Source of the DNA: G965207125 sp965207125
GTDB lineage: Bacteria; Pseudomonadota; Alphaproteobacteria; Puniceispirillales; UBA1172
Assembly: GCA_965207125.1 (NCBI GenBank)
Contig: OZ242263.1
Coordinates: 1,054,001-1,118,000, forward strand
DNA length: 64,000 nucleotides
Reading direction: 5' to 3'
This document shows, piece by piece, positions 25,385 through 34,046 of this stretch; the first letter of the stretch is position 1; every line of letters begins with the position of its first letter. The notes under the pieces were generated by a model. The model was not told where the DNA came from, searched no databases, and saw only the letters and a list, made by a program, of their open reading frames with translations. Both the position numbers and the translations under genes were made by a program.

Positions 25385-27072
25385 CTCTTACCCTCGATAA
25401 TCGTTTCAATGCGCGGCCGCGTAATATTTTCAACCTCCCCATTGATGACGTGAGGGGCCAGGACATCGGGGGGGGTATCTTTTTTTATTGCATGGATTAA
25501 ATCTCTCACCTCACTTCCCCACCCCGATAGCACCACAACGTCAGGCTTGGTGGAGGTGATATGGCGCATCGCATCATGAGAATCAGTAGCGGTTATTTTT
25601 GCGACGGTGAATCCGGCAGCGGCAAATAGCGCTGTCTGATCACGCCCCGCTAACTCGCCTTTGCCTTGCAAAGCAAGACACCGAATTGGCTTGGCCGCAA
25701 GCCGCGCACGCAGCGATTCCCAGACGGCGGCAGGGCGAGCGTTGCCGCCACGTGGACCGTATTGATCAGCGATCAGTGGTGCGGGCGTCGAGAGCGCGGA
25801 TGAGGGATAAACCGTAAGCCCCAAAATCGGTGCATCAGCGGTATCAGCTTTTTCTTGCCGTGCAGCGATGGCGGCCTTCGCCCAGTTATCGATCAAGCCT
25901 GATTGGCCTGCGGCGATTATTCCGCCTTCACTCTCGATCAACTTGAATTTATCCCATGCGCACCGCGCCAGCTGGTCGGTGAGATGATCTAAGAAATACG
26001 CTCCATGGGCGGGGTCAGCAATCTGATCGAGGCGCGCCTCATGGCGCATCAGATGATGGATATTGCGGGCAAGACGCCTTGATTTATTGCACGTTCCACC
26101 CAACCAATCATGCGGCAGGCATGTGATCAGATCAGCTCCGCCAAGCGCGGCGCCAAGGGCAGCGGTCACATTACGTAAAATATTAGTGGCAGGCTCTATA
26201 CAGGTCAGCATCCTGTCGGACGTCAACACGTGAATCATCGGATGATGCTCAACTGCGCATGCAGCGGCAAAATTTTGCCAAACTAACCTTGAAGCGCGGG
26301 TTTTGGCAATCGCCATAGCAAAATCACATCCCACCGCGACTCGAGGCACGATGGCGTCCATCGCAGTATTGGCGGCGACCCCAATGGCTTCGCATTGTCG
26401 CAGCTGCCAGACAGTATCCGCCAACATAACCGCGAGTTCCTCACCATCGGTCAACCCCAGACGATGAAAACTCTCGCCGCTCGCAGCAAAGACGCTATCT
26501 GCGGATAGCGTTTTTTCAACGCGGCGTGCAAGTTTTCTACCTTCATCATGGCAAGCGTTAGCGGAAATCGCGCCCTGAAGAAAATCAGCGACCGGATCAG
26601 CTCCGAGATGGACAGAGGGGGCATCGGCCTCTGTATTCTTGTCGGCAAGAGTCTTACGGCCGGCATCAACCATCGCCGCGTTTTTTGCCCAGTTCACGTC
26701 ATGCATCATGCCAATCGCGGCAGGACCACGAGGGCTGGCGGGGGCAAACATATCTTCATTGATCATCGCCGCCGCCTCACGCGGGATCATCACCATAAAA
26801 CAGCCGCCTTCGGCTTCAACTGCGACGCTTTCTGCTATCGCCGCCCGGTCGCCCTGATCGGTGCAGAATTGCGCCTCGCGCCATCCTGAATTTGCGCCAA
26901 TCACTATCGGCGCTGGCGCGTTATCCGCCGTATAAAGCGGCGCTAAGGCAATTCCATCTTCGGTCATGGTATTGAGGGTATCTGTCGCTTTGCCTCCTAA
27001 AGATTGGATTACCAGTTTCTGCCACCGGTCTGGGTCACCTTCATCGAAGATAATATCGTTATCGATAGTCAT
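25381..27072 (-). CDS. mutA: Methylmalonyl-CoA mutase, small subunit
   Basis: The 563-residue protein is similar in layout to the large subunit. It lacks the intact cobalt-binding DxHxxG motif: the corresponding C-terminal region reads LALQGKGELAGRDQTALFAA, with no His ligand. This is the usual state of the small, non-catalytic partner. It opens with an N-terminal WQKLVIQSLGGK segment typical of MutA. It is coupled at both ends by 4-base overlaps: its start with the mntR stop and its stop with the mutB start. It forms the heterodimer with MutB. Confidence 0.9.
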   Translation of the reverse strand: MTIDNDIIFDEGDPDRWQKLVIQSLGGKATDTLNTMTEDGIALAPLYTADNAPAPIVIGANSGWREAQFCTDQGDRAAIAESVAVEAEGGCFMVMIPREAAAMINEDMFAPASPRGPAAIGMMHDVNWAKNAAMVDAGRKTLADKNTEADAPSVHLGADPVADFLQGAISANACHDEGRKLARRVEKTLSADSVFAASGESFHRLGLTDGEELAVMLADTVWQLRQCEAIGVAANTAMDAIVPRVAVGCDFAMAIAKTRASRLVWQNFAAACAVEHHPMIHVLTSDRMLTCIEPATNILRNVTAALGAALGGADLITCLPHDWLGGTCNKSRRLARNIHHLMRHEARLDQIADPAHGAYFLDHLTDQLARCAWDKFKLIESEGGIIAAGQSGLIDNWAKAAIAARQEKADTADAPILGLTVYPSSALSTPAPLIADQYGPRGGNARPAAVWESLRARLAAKPIRCLALQGKGELAGRDQTALFAAAGFTVAKITATDSHDAMRHITSTKPDVVVLSGWGSEVRDLIHAIKKDTPPDVLAPHVINGEVENITRPRIETIIEGKR

Positions 27073-27551
27073 GATTTTTGGTTACGGAGATGCTGGTTTT
27101 TGGCGACCGCGATCTCTTTGAACACATCGAGGGTTTTCTGGCTAACGTGATGTTCTATGCCTTCGGCATCTGTTGCGGCGGTGTTTTCATCGATGCCGAT
27201 AGCAATCAGAAAATCGCGGATAATCATGTGGCGTTCTGAGCACGCTTTGGCAAGGTCAAGTCCTGCCTTGGTGAGGGAGATTGTTCGGTAAGGTTCGGTG
27301 AAAACCAGTCCCTGTCGACGAAGTCTTTGGATAATCGCAGTGACAGTGGGGGCGGAGACGCCGAATCGGGCGGCAAGATCGCCAACTCTGGCCTTGCCGC
27401 AATGCTCGATTAAAGCCGCGATCATTTCGACGTAATCCTCAGCGATTTCGCTTTGATGAGCATGACGAATGCGCTCGAATCTGGCAGCGCAAGTCGCGGG
27501 ATCTTCAAGCGGCGGTTGGGGAACGTCAAAACTGTTTCTGTCGCGTGTCAT
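27069..27551 (-). CDS. mntR: Manganese-responsive regulator, MntR/DtxR family
   Basis: The 160-residue protein has the DtxR/MntR layout: a winged helix (about residues 42-95, VGDLAARFGVSAPTVTAIIQ) and a dimerisation domain with the metal-site residues in EDYVEMI (about 39-45), CSERH (about 109-113) and DAEGIEHHVS (about 128-137). The Glu-Glu-His arrangement fits manganese sensing better than iron. Normally it represses or activates manganese transport genes. Here it heads an operon with methylmalonyl-CoA mutase genes, which is unusual. A perfect inverted repeat just upstream could be its own operator. Confidence 0.88.
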   Translation of the reverse strand: MTRDRNSFDVPQPPLEDPATCAARFERIRHAHQSEIAEDYVEMIAALIEHCGKARVGDLAARFGVSAPTVTAIIQRLRRQGLVFTEPYRTISLTKAGLDLAKACSERHMIIRDFLIAIGIDENTAATDAEGIEHHVSQKTLDVFKEIAVAKNQHLRNQKS

Positions 27552-27559
27552 ATGGCTAA

Positions 27560-27570
27560 AGCCTAAGGCT
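27560..27570. promoter_or_regulatory. Palindrome AGCCT-A-AGGCT before mntR
   Basis: A perfect 5-1-5 inverted repeat lies 9 bases upstream of the mntR start codon. The half site resembles elements bound by DtxR/MntR-type regulators (TAGGCT-like), so autoregulation is plausible. Only sequence similarity by eye supports this. Confidence 0.4.
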
Positions 27571-27703
27571 AGCTGGCATGCAAGGCAAGATTAAAATCTA
27601 TTTAAGGGATGGATGAAAATAATCGCAACCACGTTTTTTACTTGTCTTTACGCTTTTGAGGTGGCAAATCTGGCTTCAGTCAATAGAGTTTATGGATAGA
27701 ATA

Positions 27704-27994
27704 ATGCCTGCTCAGAAAACTGAAATTGAAGCTGCGGCTTTCCGGCGTCTGGTCGCGCATTTGCAAGATCGGAGTGACGTTCAGAATATCGATCTGATGA
27801 ACCTCTCGGGGTTTTGTCGGAATTGCCTGTCGCGCTGGTATCGAGAGGAATCCGTCGAGGCCGGCACCCCCGTTACCACCGATGAAGCCAAGACGATCGT
27901 CTACGGGATGCCCTATGATGAATGGAAAACCGCTTATCAGACTGAAGCGACCCCGGAACAACTGGCGGCGATGAAAACCCGCACTATTAAATGA
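27704..27994 (+). CDS. DUF1244 domain protein
   Basis: Taken from the ATG at 27704, this gives a 96-residue protein beginning MPAQKTEIEAAAFRRLV. A start at 27692 is possible, while the frame to 27656 is unlikely. The core reads NIDLMNLSGFCRNCLSRWY, the hallmark of DUF1244, a small alphaproteobacterial and eukaryotic family with a conserved Cys-X2-Cys and unknown function. It is followed after 13 bases by the GapR-type gene, and then by pyrF with a 1-base gap, so these three are likely one transcript. Confidence 0.85.
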   Translation: MPAQKTEIEAAAFRRLVAHLQDRSDVQNIDLMNLSGFCRNCLSRWYREESVEAGTPVTTDEAKTIVYGMPYDEWKTAYQTEATPEQLAAMKTRTIK

Positions 27995-28007
27995 AGAGGA
28001 TTCTGCC

Positions 28008-28268
28008 ATGTCTGCAGCCCCAACGATGAAAACCGGTAATCAATCGCCTGAAAAATTGCGGAGTTTCATCGAACGCATAGAACATCTCGAAGAGGAGAAA
28101 GCCTCGATGATGACGGATATAAAAGAGGTTTATAGCGAAGCTAAAGGCTTTGGTTTTGACGTGTCAGTAATGCGGCAGATGGTCAAGATGCGGCAGATGG
28201 ACCGGCAACAGCTTCTTGAGCGAGACGCATTAATAGAAACGTATCGGGCGGCTCTTGGTCTAGCATAA
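28008..28268 (+). CDS. gapR: GapR-type nucleoid protein (DUF2312)
   Basis: The 86-residue protein matches the DUF2312 family in length and layout. A coiled-coil helix of alternating acidic and hydrophobic residues (LRSFIERIEHLEEEKASMMT, about 17-36) is followed by the DNA-contacting part EVYSEAKGFGFDVSVMRQMV. In Caulobacter GapR binds overtwisted DNA ahead of the replication fork and supports gyrase. The same role is expected here. It is in a compact run with DUF1244 and pyrF. Confidence 0.9.
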   Translation: MSAAPTMKTGNQSPEKLRSFIERIEHLEEEKASMMTDIKEVYSEAKGFGFDVSVMRQMVKMRQMDRQQLLERDALIETYRAALGLA

Positions 28269-28269
28269 A

Positions 28270-29148
28270 ATGGTTTACTCTTTCGCGGATAGGCTGACTG
28301 AAGCCATCAGGGCGCGAAATTCGGTGTTATGTGGCGGGATCGACCCACACTCGAAATTTTTGCCAAAAATTTTTGCGGGTGCAGATCCCGGCCGCGCCAC
28401 CCGAGACTGGGTTTATGAAGTTTTGCGCCTTCTAACCGGGCGAGTAGCGGTGATCAAACCTCAAGTCGCGTTGTTCGAAAGGCTTGGCGTAGAAGGCATG
28501 CAGATTTTGGCTGATCTCGCGCGAGATGCCAAAAATGAGGGATTGCTTGTGATCATGGACGCCAAGCGTGGGGATATCAGCCAGACCGCACAAGCATATG
28601 CCGAAGCGTGGTTAGGCGATCAAGCCCCTTTCCCGTCAGATGCAGTTACAGTTAATCCCTATCTAGGGCTTGACACCCTCGCACCATTTATCAACCAAGC
28701 GAAAGCCGTGAATTGTGGAATTTTCTGCCTTCTTCGCACTAGCAATGACGGCGCGGATGATCTGCAAGGGCAGAATCTTGTCGGTGGTCAACCTCTTTTT
28801 CATCACCTCGCAAAGCTTCTTCAACCGATTATCGAAGACACTGTTGAACAATGCGGTTTTTCCGCGATCGGCGCGGTGGTTGGGGCGACAAAAGCCGAAG
28901 ATTTGAAAAAACTGCGCCGCGCATTACCCCAAGCGTTATTCTTAATTCCCGGCTTTGGCGCGCAAGGAGCGGGAGCGGACGCAGCGCTTGCAGGGCTCAT
29001 TAAAGGATCCGAGGGCTGGGAAGGCGGGGTTATTTCGTCATCACGAGGGTTGCTGATGCCACCTGATTCAAAAGACGCGACGACGCTGGCTGATTGGCGA
29101 ACGATGGTAACCGCCTCTGTAGACCGATCGCTCGAAGCCCTGCGCTAG
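28270..29148 (+). CDS. pyrF: Orotidine 5'-phosphate decarboxylase, type 2
   Basis: The 292-residue length and the motif VIMDAKRGDISQTAQAYA (about residues 96-113) match the group 2 enzymes, where the Asp-Lys-Asp set of the active site lies in DAKRGD. It makes UMP from orotidine monophosphate in pyrimidine synthesis. It begins 1 base after the GapR stop, so expression is coupled. An A/T-rich spacer of about 165 bases separates it from the cold-shock gene. Confidence 0.93.
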   Translation: MVYSFADRLTEAIRARNSVLCGGIDPHSKFLPKIFAGADPGRATRDWVYEVLRLLTGRVAVIKPQVALFERLGVEGMQILADLARDAKNEGLLVIMDAKRGDISQTAQAYAEAWLGDQAPFPSDAVTVNPYLGLDTLAPFINQAKAVNCGIFCLLRTSNDGADDLQGQNLVGGQPLFHHLAKLLQPIIEDTVEQCGFSAIGAVVGATKAEDLKKLRRALPQALFLIPGFGAQGAGADAALAGLIKGSEGWEGGVISSSRGLLMPPDSKDATTLADWRTMVTASVDRSLEALR

Positions 29149-29315
29149 ATTTAAAATTTCTGGCCGCACCCATCGCCAGCAAATGAGATTGCACATTAAA
29201 CCTTTTTTAACTAATTTATCATAATATAAAAATTGTCCTACTCTACTTGTTGATTTAGACAAGATTTTGTGGGCTAGAGTCTATTATATATTGCTTGGTG
29301 AAAGATTATCGCATC

Positions 29316-29816
29316 ATGAGTAGCGGAAAGATCGATCCAATCGTTGCCGGAGCGGCACAACGGCATAAAGGCACAGTTAAGTGGTTCAGTGACCGTCTTG
29401 GCTACGGCTTTATAGATATCGGTGGTGAGGAAGTGTTTCTTCATCGCTCGGTTTTGGTCACTTTTGGTGCGACTAAAGTGCAGGCGGACGACATTGTAAT
29501 CGTAACACTAGAAGAATCGGATCGAGGACAGATTGTTGAGATGCTGTTTGGCATTGAACGCCCGCCAGTGGACGATAAACTAATCGCGACTGAACCTAAT
29601 CCCGATGAAAAAATCGCTCAGGTCAAATTCTTTAACGACACCAAAGGTTATGGCTTCATCGAAGTTGAAGACGTTGAGGAAGATGTTTTCATTCACTCGC
29701 GGATGATTGAGGAAAGTGGACTCTCGAGCGTTCAAACCGGCCAGCGTATTCTGGTAACGATTGAGCCTGGCGATAAGGGCTATCAGGTTAAAACCATCAG
29801 GCTTTTTGCCGAATGA
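29316..29816 (+). CDS. Cold-shock protein with two CSD domains
   Basis: The 166-residue protein is taken from the ATG at 29316; an upstream TTG at 29295 is also in frame. Two cold-shock domains are visible: KGTVKWFSDRLGYGFIDIGG (about residues 17-36) and AQVKFFNDTKGYGFIEVED (about 102-120). Each carries its RNP1-like aromatic block GYGFI and RNP2-like VFLH/VFIH. Two-domain CspA-like proteins are common in alphaproteobacteria and bind single-stranded RNA or DNA, often to protect translation at low temperature. The linker between the domains is acidic. Confidence 0.92.
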   Translation: MSSGKIDPIVAGAAQRHKGTVKWFSDRLGYGFIDIGGEEVFLHRSVLVTFGATKVQADDIVIVTLEESDRGQIVEMLFGIERPPVDDKLIATEPNPDEKIAQVKFFNDTKGYGFIEVEDVEEDVFIHSRMIEESGLSSVQTGQRILVTIEPGDKGYQVKTIRLFAE

Positions 29817-29927
29817 TTGACGGCCTCCGTGCCGCACAATACAAGAGCTAAAGTCATCCTCACCGGCAAGACCGCCCCAGAAAATATTCCCATAAAATAT
29901 TCCCAGAAACTACTCCAGAGATCACTT

Positions 29928-31142
29928 ATGTCACCATTCCGATTGGCTCCATGGACCGTCATTCTACTTAGCGCTTCTGTTCTGGTTACAATCAGCCTTG
30001 GAATCAGACAGTCGATGGGTCTATTTCTCGCGCCCATCAGCCTTGAGTTAGGCACCGGCCGCGAGCTATTTTCCTTCGCACTCGCAATTCAGAATCTGCT
30101 TTGGGGGCTGTCATCACCGATTTTCGGGGCGGTGGCTGATAAAATCGGCGGATGGCGAGTCGCCGCGCTTGGTGGTGTGCTTTATGCTGTGGGTCTGGTG
30201 ATTCTATCTCAGATAGTAACACCTTTTGGGACGGTTTTCGGCAATGTGATGATCGGACTTGGGCTTGGTAGCGCAGGAATGGCAGTGGCAATCGGCGCAG
30301 TTAGTCGCGCCGCTCCGCCAGAAAAACGCTCATTAGCACTTGGGTTTGTGACCTCTCTCGGCTCATTCGGCCAATTCGCGTTGGTGCCAGTGGCACAATT
30401 GCTGATCGGGGGCTACGGCTGGCAGACAGCATTGTTATTAATGTCGGCGGTGGCGGCCACGATGATCGGCTTTAGTTTCGGCTTGCGCGAGAAACCAGGC
30501 GACACAAAGGTGAAGCAAGTCGCTACGGCCTCATTACGACATACATTTTATCACGCATTGTCATCACGTGATTATTTATTACTGGCTAGCGGTTTTTTCG
30601 TTTGCGGGTTGCAGCTTGTATTCATCGGAGTGCATTTACCAGTTTATCTCGCCGATAACGGAATTGATCCATCAATCGCTAGTTGGGCCTTGGCGTTGAT
30701 TGGGCTTTTTAACATTTTTGGAGCATTGTTTTTCGGTTGGATTGGCGGTGTTACGTCAAAAAGAATCCCTCTTGCGCTGATTTATCTCATGCGGACTGTG
30801 ATAATTGCGGTGTTTATCACCTTGCCGGTCACTGGTACCTCGGCGTTGGTTTTCGGGGCGCTGATGGGACTGCTTTGGCTTGGAACAATCCCTTTGACCA
30901 GCGGTTTAGTCATCACTTTTTTTGGACCTCGATACATGGCTACATTATATGGAGTTGTTTTTCTCTCACATCAGGTCGGATCATTTTTCGGAGCGTGGTT
31001 GGGAGGTCTGGTTTATGATCTGACCGATAATTATGATGTAATGTGGGTGATCATGTTGGCTTCGGGAGTGATTGCTTTCGCACTGCATATTATGATCAGG
31101 GAACGTGAGGTAGTGATCCCGCCCGAGGCGTTACGCACTTAA
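29928..31142 (+). CDS. MFS transporter
   Basis: The 404-residue protein is taken from the ATG at 29928; the frame could begin further upstream at a TTG, but the extra residues are charged and not membrane-like. Twelve hydrophobic segments, ADKIGGWRVAALGG (about residue 70) as the loop 2-3 signature, and symmetrical halves around a loop near residue 190-205 identify the major facilitator superfamily. The text resembles the monocarboxylate/oxalate-formate antiporter-like branch, but the substrate is uncertain. Its stop overlaps the end of the convergent trxB gene by 12 bases. Confidence 0.85.
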   Translation: MSPFRLAPWTVILLSASVLVTISLGIRQSMGLFLAPISLELGTGRELFSFALAIQNLLWGLSSPIFGAVADKIGGWRVAALGGVLYAVGLVILSQIVTPFGTVFGNVMIGLGLGSAGMAVAIGAVSRAAPPEKRSLALGFVTSLGSFGQFALVPVAQLLIGGYGWQTALLLMSAVAATMIGFSFGLREKPGDTKVKQVATASLRHTFYHALSSRDYLLLASGFFVCGLQLVFIGVHLPVYLADNGIDPSIASWALALIGLFNIFGALFFGWIGGVTSKRIPLALIYLMRTVIIAVFITLPVTGTSALVFGALMGLLWLGTIPLTSGLVITFFGPRYMATLYGVVFLSHQVGSFFGAWLGGLVYDLTDNYDVMWVIMLASGVIAFALHIMIREREVVIPPEALRT

Positions 31143-32084
31143 GTCCCGAATAGCCAGCCATTTTTCGGCATCAAGGGCCGCCATACATCCCATACCAGCA
31201 GCGGTTACCGCTTGCCGATAGACTTTATCAACACAATCACCGGCAGCAAAAACGCCATCGGCTGACGTTCGCACTGAACCAGACTCAGCAATAATATAGC
31301 CTTGCTCATCAAGCGCGATCTCACCCTTGAAAGCCGAAGTTGCAGGGTCGTGCCCGATGGCGATAAACAGCCCATCTATAGCAATATCGGTTTCAGTTTC
31401 GGTTGTCGTTGATTTAATCCGCAAGCCGGTAACACCGCCCATAGGAGCCTCATCGCCAAGCACTTCAGAGACAGTGTGATTCCAGATGGTGGTGATATTA
31501 TCGGTTTTGACGATTCGATCCTGCATGATCTGCTCAGCCCGCAGGCTATCACGGCGATGGATCAGAGTCACTTCGCGGCAGATATTGGCGAGATACAGTG
31601 CTTCTTCCACGGCGGTATTGCCGCCACCAACAACAGCCACGTTTTTGCCTCTGTAAAAGAATCCATCACAAGTCGCACAAGCCGAGACACCTTTGCCGTT
31701 AAATTTCGCCTCGCTATCAAGCCCAAGCCATCGCGCTTGTGCGCCGGTGGCAATAATAACGCTATGGGCGGTGAGAGTCTTCCCACTATCGCAAGTGAGT
31801 TCAAAGGGGCGCTTGGTAAAGGACACCCCAGTGATCACATCATTGATCACCCTTGCACCAACATGTTCGGCTTGTGCGCGCATCTGTTCCATCAACCATG
31901 GGCCTTGAATGATCTCGGCAAATCCTGGGTAGTTTTCGACATCGGTGGTGATCGTCATCTGCCCTCCAGGTTGTAATCCCCCCACCACCAGAGGCTTGAG
32001 ATTAGCGCGAGAGGCATAAATAGCGGCTGTTAGTCCGGCGGCACCAGAGCCAATAATAATCAGATTTTCGGGAGGGTTAGACAT
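31131..32084 (-). CDS. trxB: Thioredoxin-disulfide reductase
   Basis: The 317-residue flavoprotein has the FAD loop (IIGSGAAGLTAAIYASRANL, residues 10-29), the redox-active pair CATCDGFFY (Cys about residue 136 and 139), the NADPH loop VVGGGNTAVEEAL (about 152-164) and the C-terminal FAD motif ADGVFAAGDCVD (about 277-288). It reduces thioredoxin with NADPH. It follows the acetoacetate-CoA ligase gene by 9 bases, so it may be carried on the hemA transcript. Confidence 0.95.
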   Translation of the reverse strand: MSNPPENLIIIGSGAAGLTAAIYASRANLKPLVVGGLQPGGQMTITTDVENYPGFAEIIQGPWLMEQMRAQAEHVGARVINDVITGVSFTKRPFELTCDSGKTLTAHSVIIATGAQARWLGLDSEAKFNGKGVSACATCDGFFYRGKNVAVVGGGNTAVEEALYLANICREVTLIHRRDSLRAEQIMQDRIVKTDNITTIWNHTVSEVLGDEAPMGGVTGLRIKSTTTETETDIAIDGLFIAIGHDPATSAFKGEIALDEQGYIIAESGSVRTSADGVFAAGDCVDKVYRQAVTAAGMGCMAALDAEKWLAIRDLSA

Positions 32085-32093
32085 AGGTGGGAT

Positions 32094-34046
32094 TTATCGC
32101 AATTCAGAGAGATTCTGGAAATAGCGCAGTGATTCGGGATTGGCAAGAGCTTCAGTGTTAGAAATCTCGCGACCATGGATAATATCGCGCACAGCAAGTT
32201 CGGTGATTTTGCCTGATCGGGTGCGCGGAATATCGGCAACCGCGATAATCGCGTATGGCATATGGCGCGGCGTTGTTCCCTTACGAATAGCGGCAGTAAT
32301 TGCGCCTTTAAGCCCCTCATCCAAAACCGCCCCTTCAGCGAGACGGACGAACAACACGACTCTCACATCTTGCTGGCCATCTTGGGTAATAGTTTGCCCC
32401 ACGACTAATGCCTCGATAACCGCATCGAAAGCCTCGACCTGCCGATAGATTTCCGCGGTGCCAATCCGGACTCCACCCGGGTTAAGGGTCGCGTCCGACC
32501 GCCCATGCACGATGATTCCGCCTCGCGGTGTGACTGTCGCCCAGTCACCATGCCGCCAGATTCCGTCAAAATGCGTAAAATAGCCATTGCGGTATTTGGT
32601 GCCATCAGGATCATCCCAGAAAAAGACCGGCATCGAGGGAAAAGGCTTAACGCAAACCATCTCGCCTTGGCTTTCGGTGATCGCCTCACCGTTCTGGTCA
32701 AAAATCTGCACCGCCATCCCAAGCCCTCTCGTCTGAATCTCTCCGCTATAGACTGGCAGAACCGGCGCGCCAAGGGCAAAACACGACACGAGATCAGTAC
32801 CGCCAGTGATGCTCGCCAGCTGGACGTCAGGCTTGACAGATTGATAGACGAAAGCGAATCCATCTTTGGTCAAAGGCGAGCCGGTGGAACAGATCAACCT
32901 CAGGGCAGAAAGGTTATGATCCTCGGCTGGCGTGATGCCGCTTTTTCGACTAGCGTCTATATATTTCGCAGACACACCAAAGAGTGTAATTCCTTCGCTA
33001 TCAGCGATCCTCCATAAGCGCGATGGGTCGGGGTAAAACGGACTACCTTCATATAAAACGATGGCCGCCTTACTCGCGAGTGCTGAGACTAGCCAATTCC
33101 ACATCATCCAGCCGCAGGTGGTGAAATAAAAAACTCGGTCGCCGGGGCGAATATCAGCATGGAGTTTATGCTCTTTGAGATGCTGGATCAAACTTCCGCC
33201 ACCACCATGGACAAGGCATTTGGGCGCACCAGTAGTACCTGAAGAATAGAGAATATAAAGTGGGTCATTAAATCGAGTTTTGGTGAAATGACTGATGGGG
33301 TTGGCCTCTGCAATCGCTTCATCTAACACAATGGCTTTTTCATGCTTGGTGGGTACATCCTCGATAAAAGGCACGATCAAAACGGATGAGATCGAGGGTA
33401 TTTTCTCGATCAGTTCATGGTTGATCTCAGCGCGTGAAATGATCTTGCCGTTATAACGATACCCATCAACAACCATCAGAACTTTTGGAGCAATCTGTCC
33501 AAATCGATCAAAGACGCCATTAAGTCCGAAATCGGTCGAGCATGATGAAAACACCGCGCCAATGGCGGAACTCGCTAGCAACAGCATCACGGCCTCGGGA
33601 ATATTGGGGGTGTAAGCGGCGACGCGGTCGCCTTGGGTGACACCTTGAGCTTTAAGCCATCCGGCGAGAGCTATGACATCACGCCGTAATTCGGCCCGGG
33701 TAATTTGGCGTCTTGCACCATCTTCGCTATGGGCAATGATCGCCAGCTGATCATCGGCGTCCGTGAGCAGGTTCTCAGCATAATTGAGATATCCATCGGG
33801 GAAAAACTGCCCGCCGGTCATCGTGTCGGGATTGGCGCAAATGCGTGCACCTTTCTCGCCGATGATATTTTGCTCGTCCCAGAACTCTGACCAAAAAGTT
33901 TCTATTTCATCCACCGACCATTGCCAGAGCCGATGAAAATCATCGCGCCATGCAAAAATCCCTTTGGCTTCAAGGCGTGCTGCGAATTGGGCAACCGCAC
34001 TTTGGGTAAAGGCGTCTGGCGGCGGTGTCCATAAAAGGTCATTCAT
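32094..34046 (-). CDS. Acetoacetate-CoA ligase
   Basis: The 650-residue adenylate-forming enzyme carries the AMP-binding P-loop YILYSSGTTGAPKCLVHGGG (about residues 261-280), TGGTDLVSCF (about 418) as the substrate-pocket motif of acetoacetyl-CoA synthetases, and the C-terminal Lys motif RTRSGKITELAV (about 613-624). The first 100 residues (FWSEFWDEQN) match that family and not acetyl-CoA synthetase proper. It activates acetoacetate for reuse, for example from leucine breakdown or polyhydroxybutyrate. Its ATG overlaps the hemA stop by 4 bases, so it is translationally coupled to 5-aminolevulinate synthase. Confidence 0.9.
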   Translation of the reverse strand: MNDLLWTPPPDAFTQSAVAQFAARLEAKGIFAWRDDFHRLWQWSVDEIETFWSEFWDEQNIIGEKGARICANPDTMTGGQFFPDGYLNYAENLLTDADDQLAIIAHSEDGARRQITRAELRRDVIALAGWLKAQGVTQGDRVAAYTPNIPEAVMLLLASSAIGAVFSSCSTDFGLNGVFDRFGQIAPKVLMVVDGYRYNGKIISRAEINHELIEKIPSISSVLIVPFIEDVPTKHEKAIVLDEAIAEANPISHFTKTRFNDPLYILYSSGTTGAPKCLVHGGGGSLIQHLKEHKLHADIRPGDRVFYFTTCGWMMWNWLVSALASKAAIVLYEGSPFYPDPSRLWRIADSEGITLFGVSAKYIDASRKSGITPAEDHNLSALRLICSTGSPLTKDGFAFVYQSVKPDVQLASITGGTDLVSCFALGAPVLPVYSGEIQTRGLGMAVQIFDQNGEAITESQGEMVCVKPFPSMPVFFWDDPDGTKYRNGYFTHFDGIWRHGDWATVTPRGGIIVHGRSDATLNPGGVRIGTAEIYRQVEAFDAVIEALVVGQTITQDGQQDVRVVLFVRLAEGAVLDEGLKGAITAAIRKGTTPRHMPYAIIAVADIPRTRSGKITELAVRDIIHGREISNTEALANPESLRYFQNLSELR

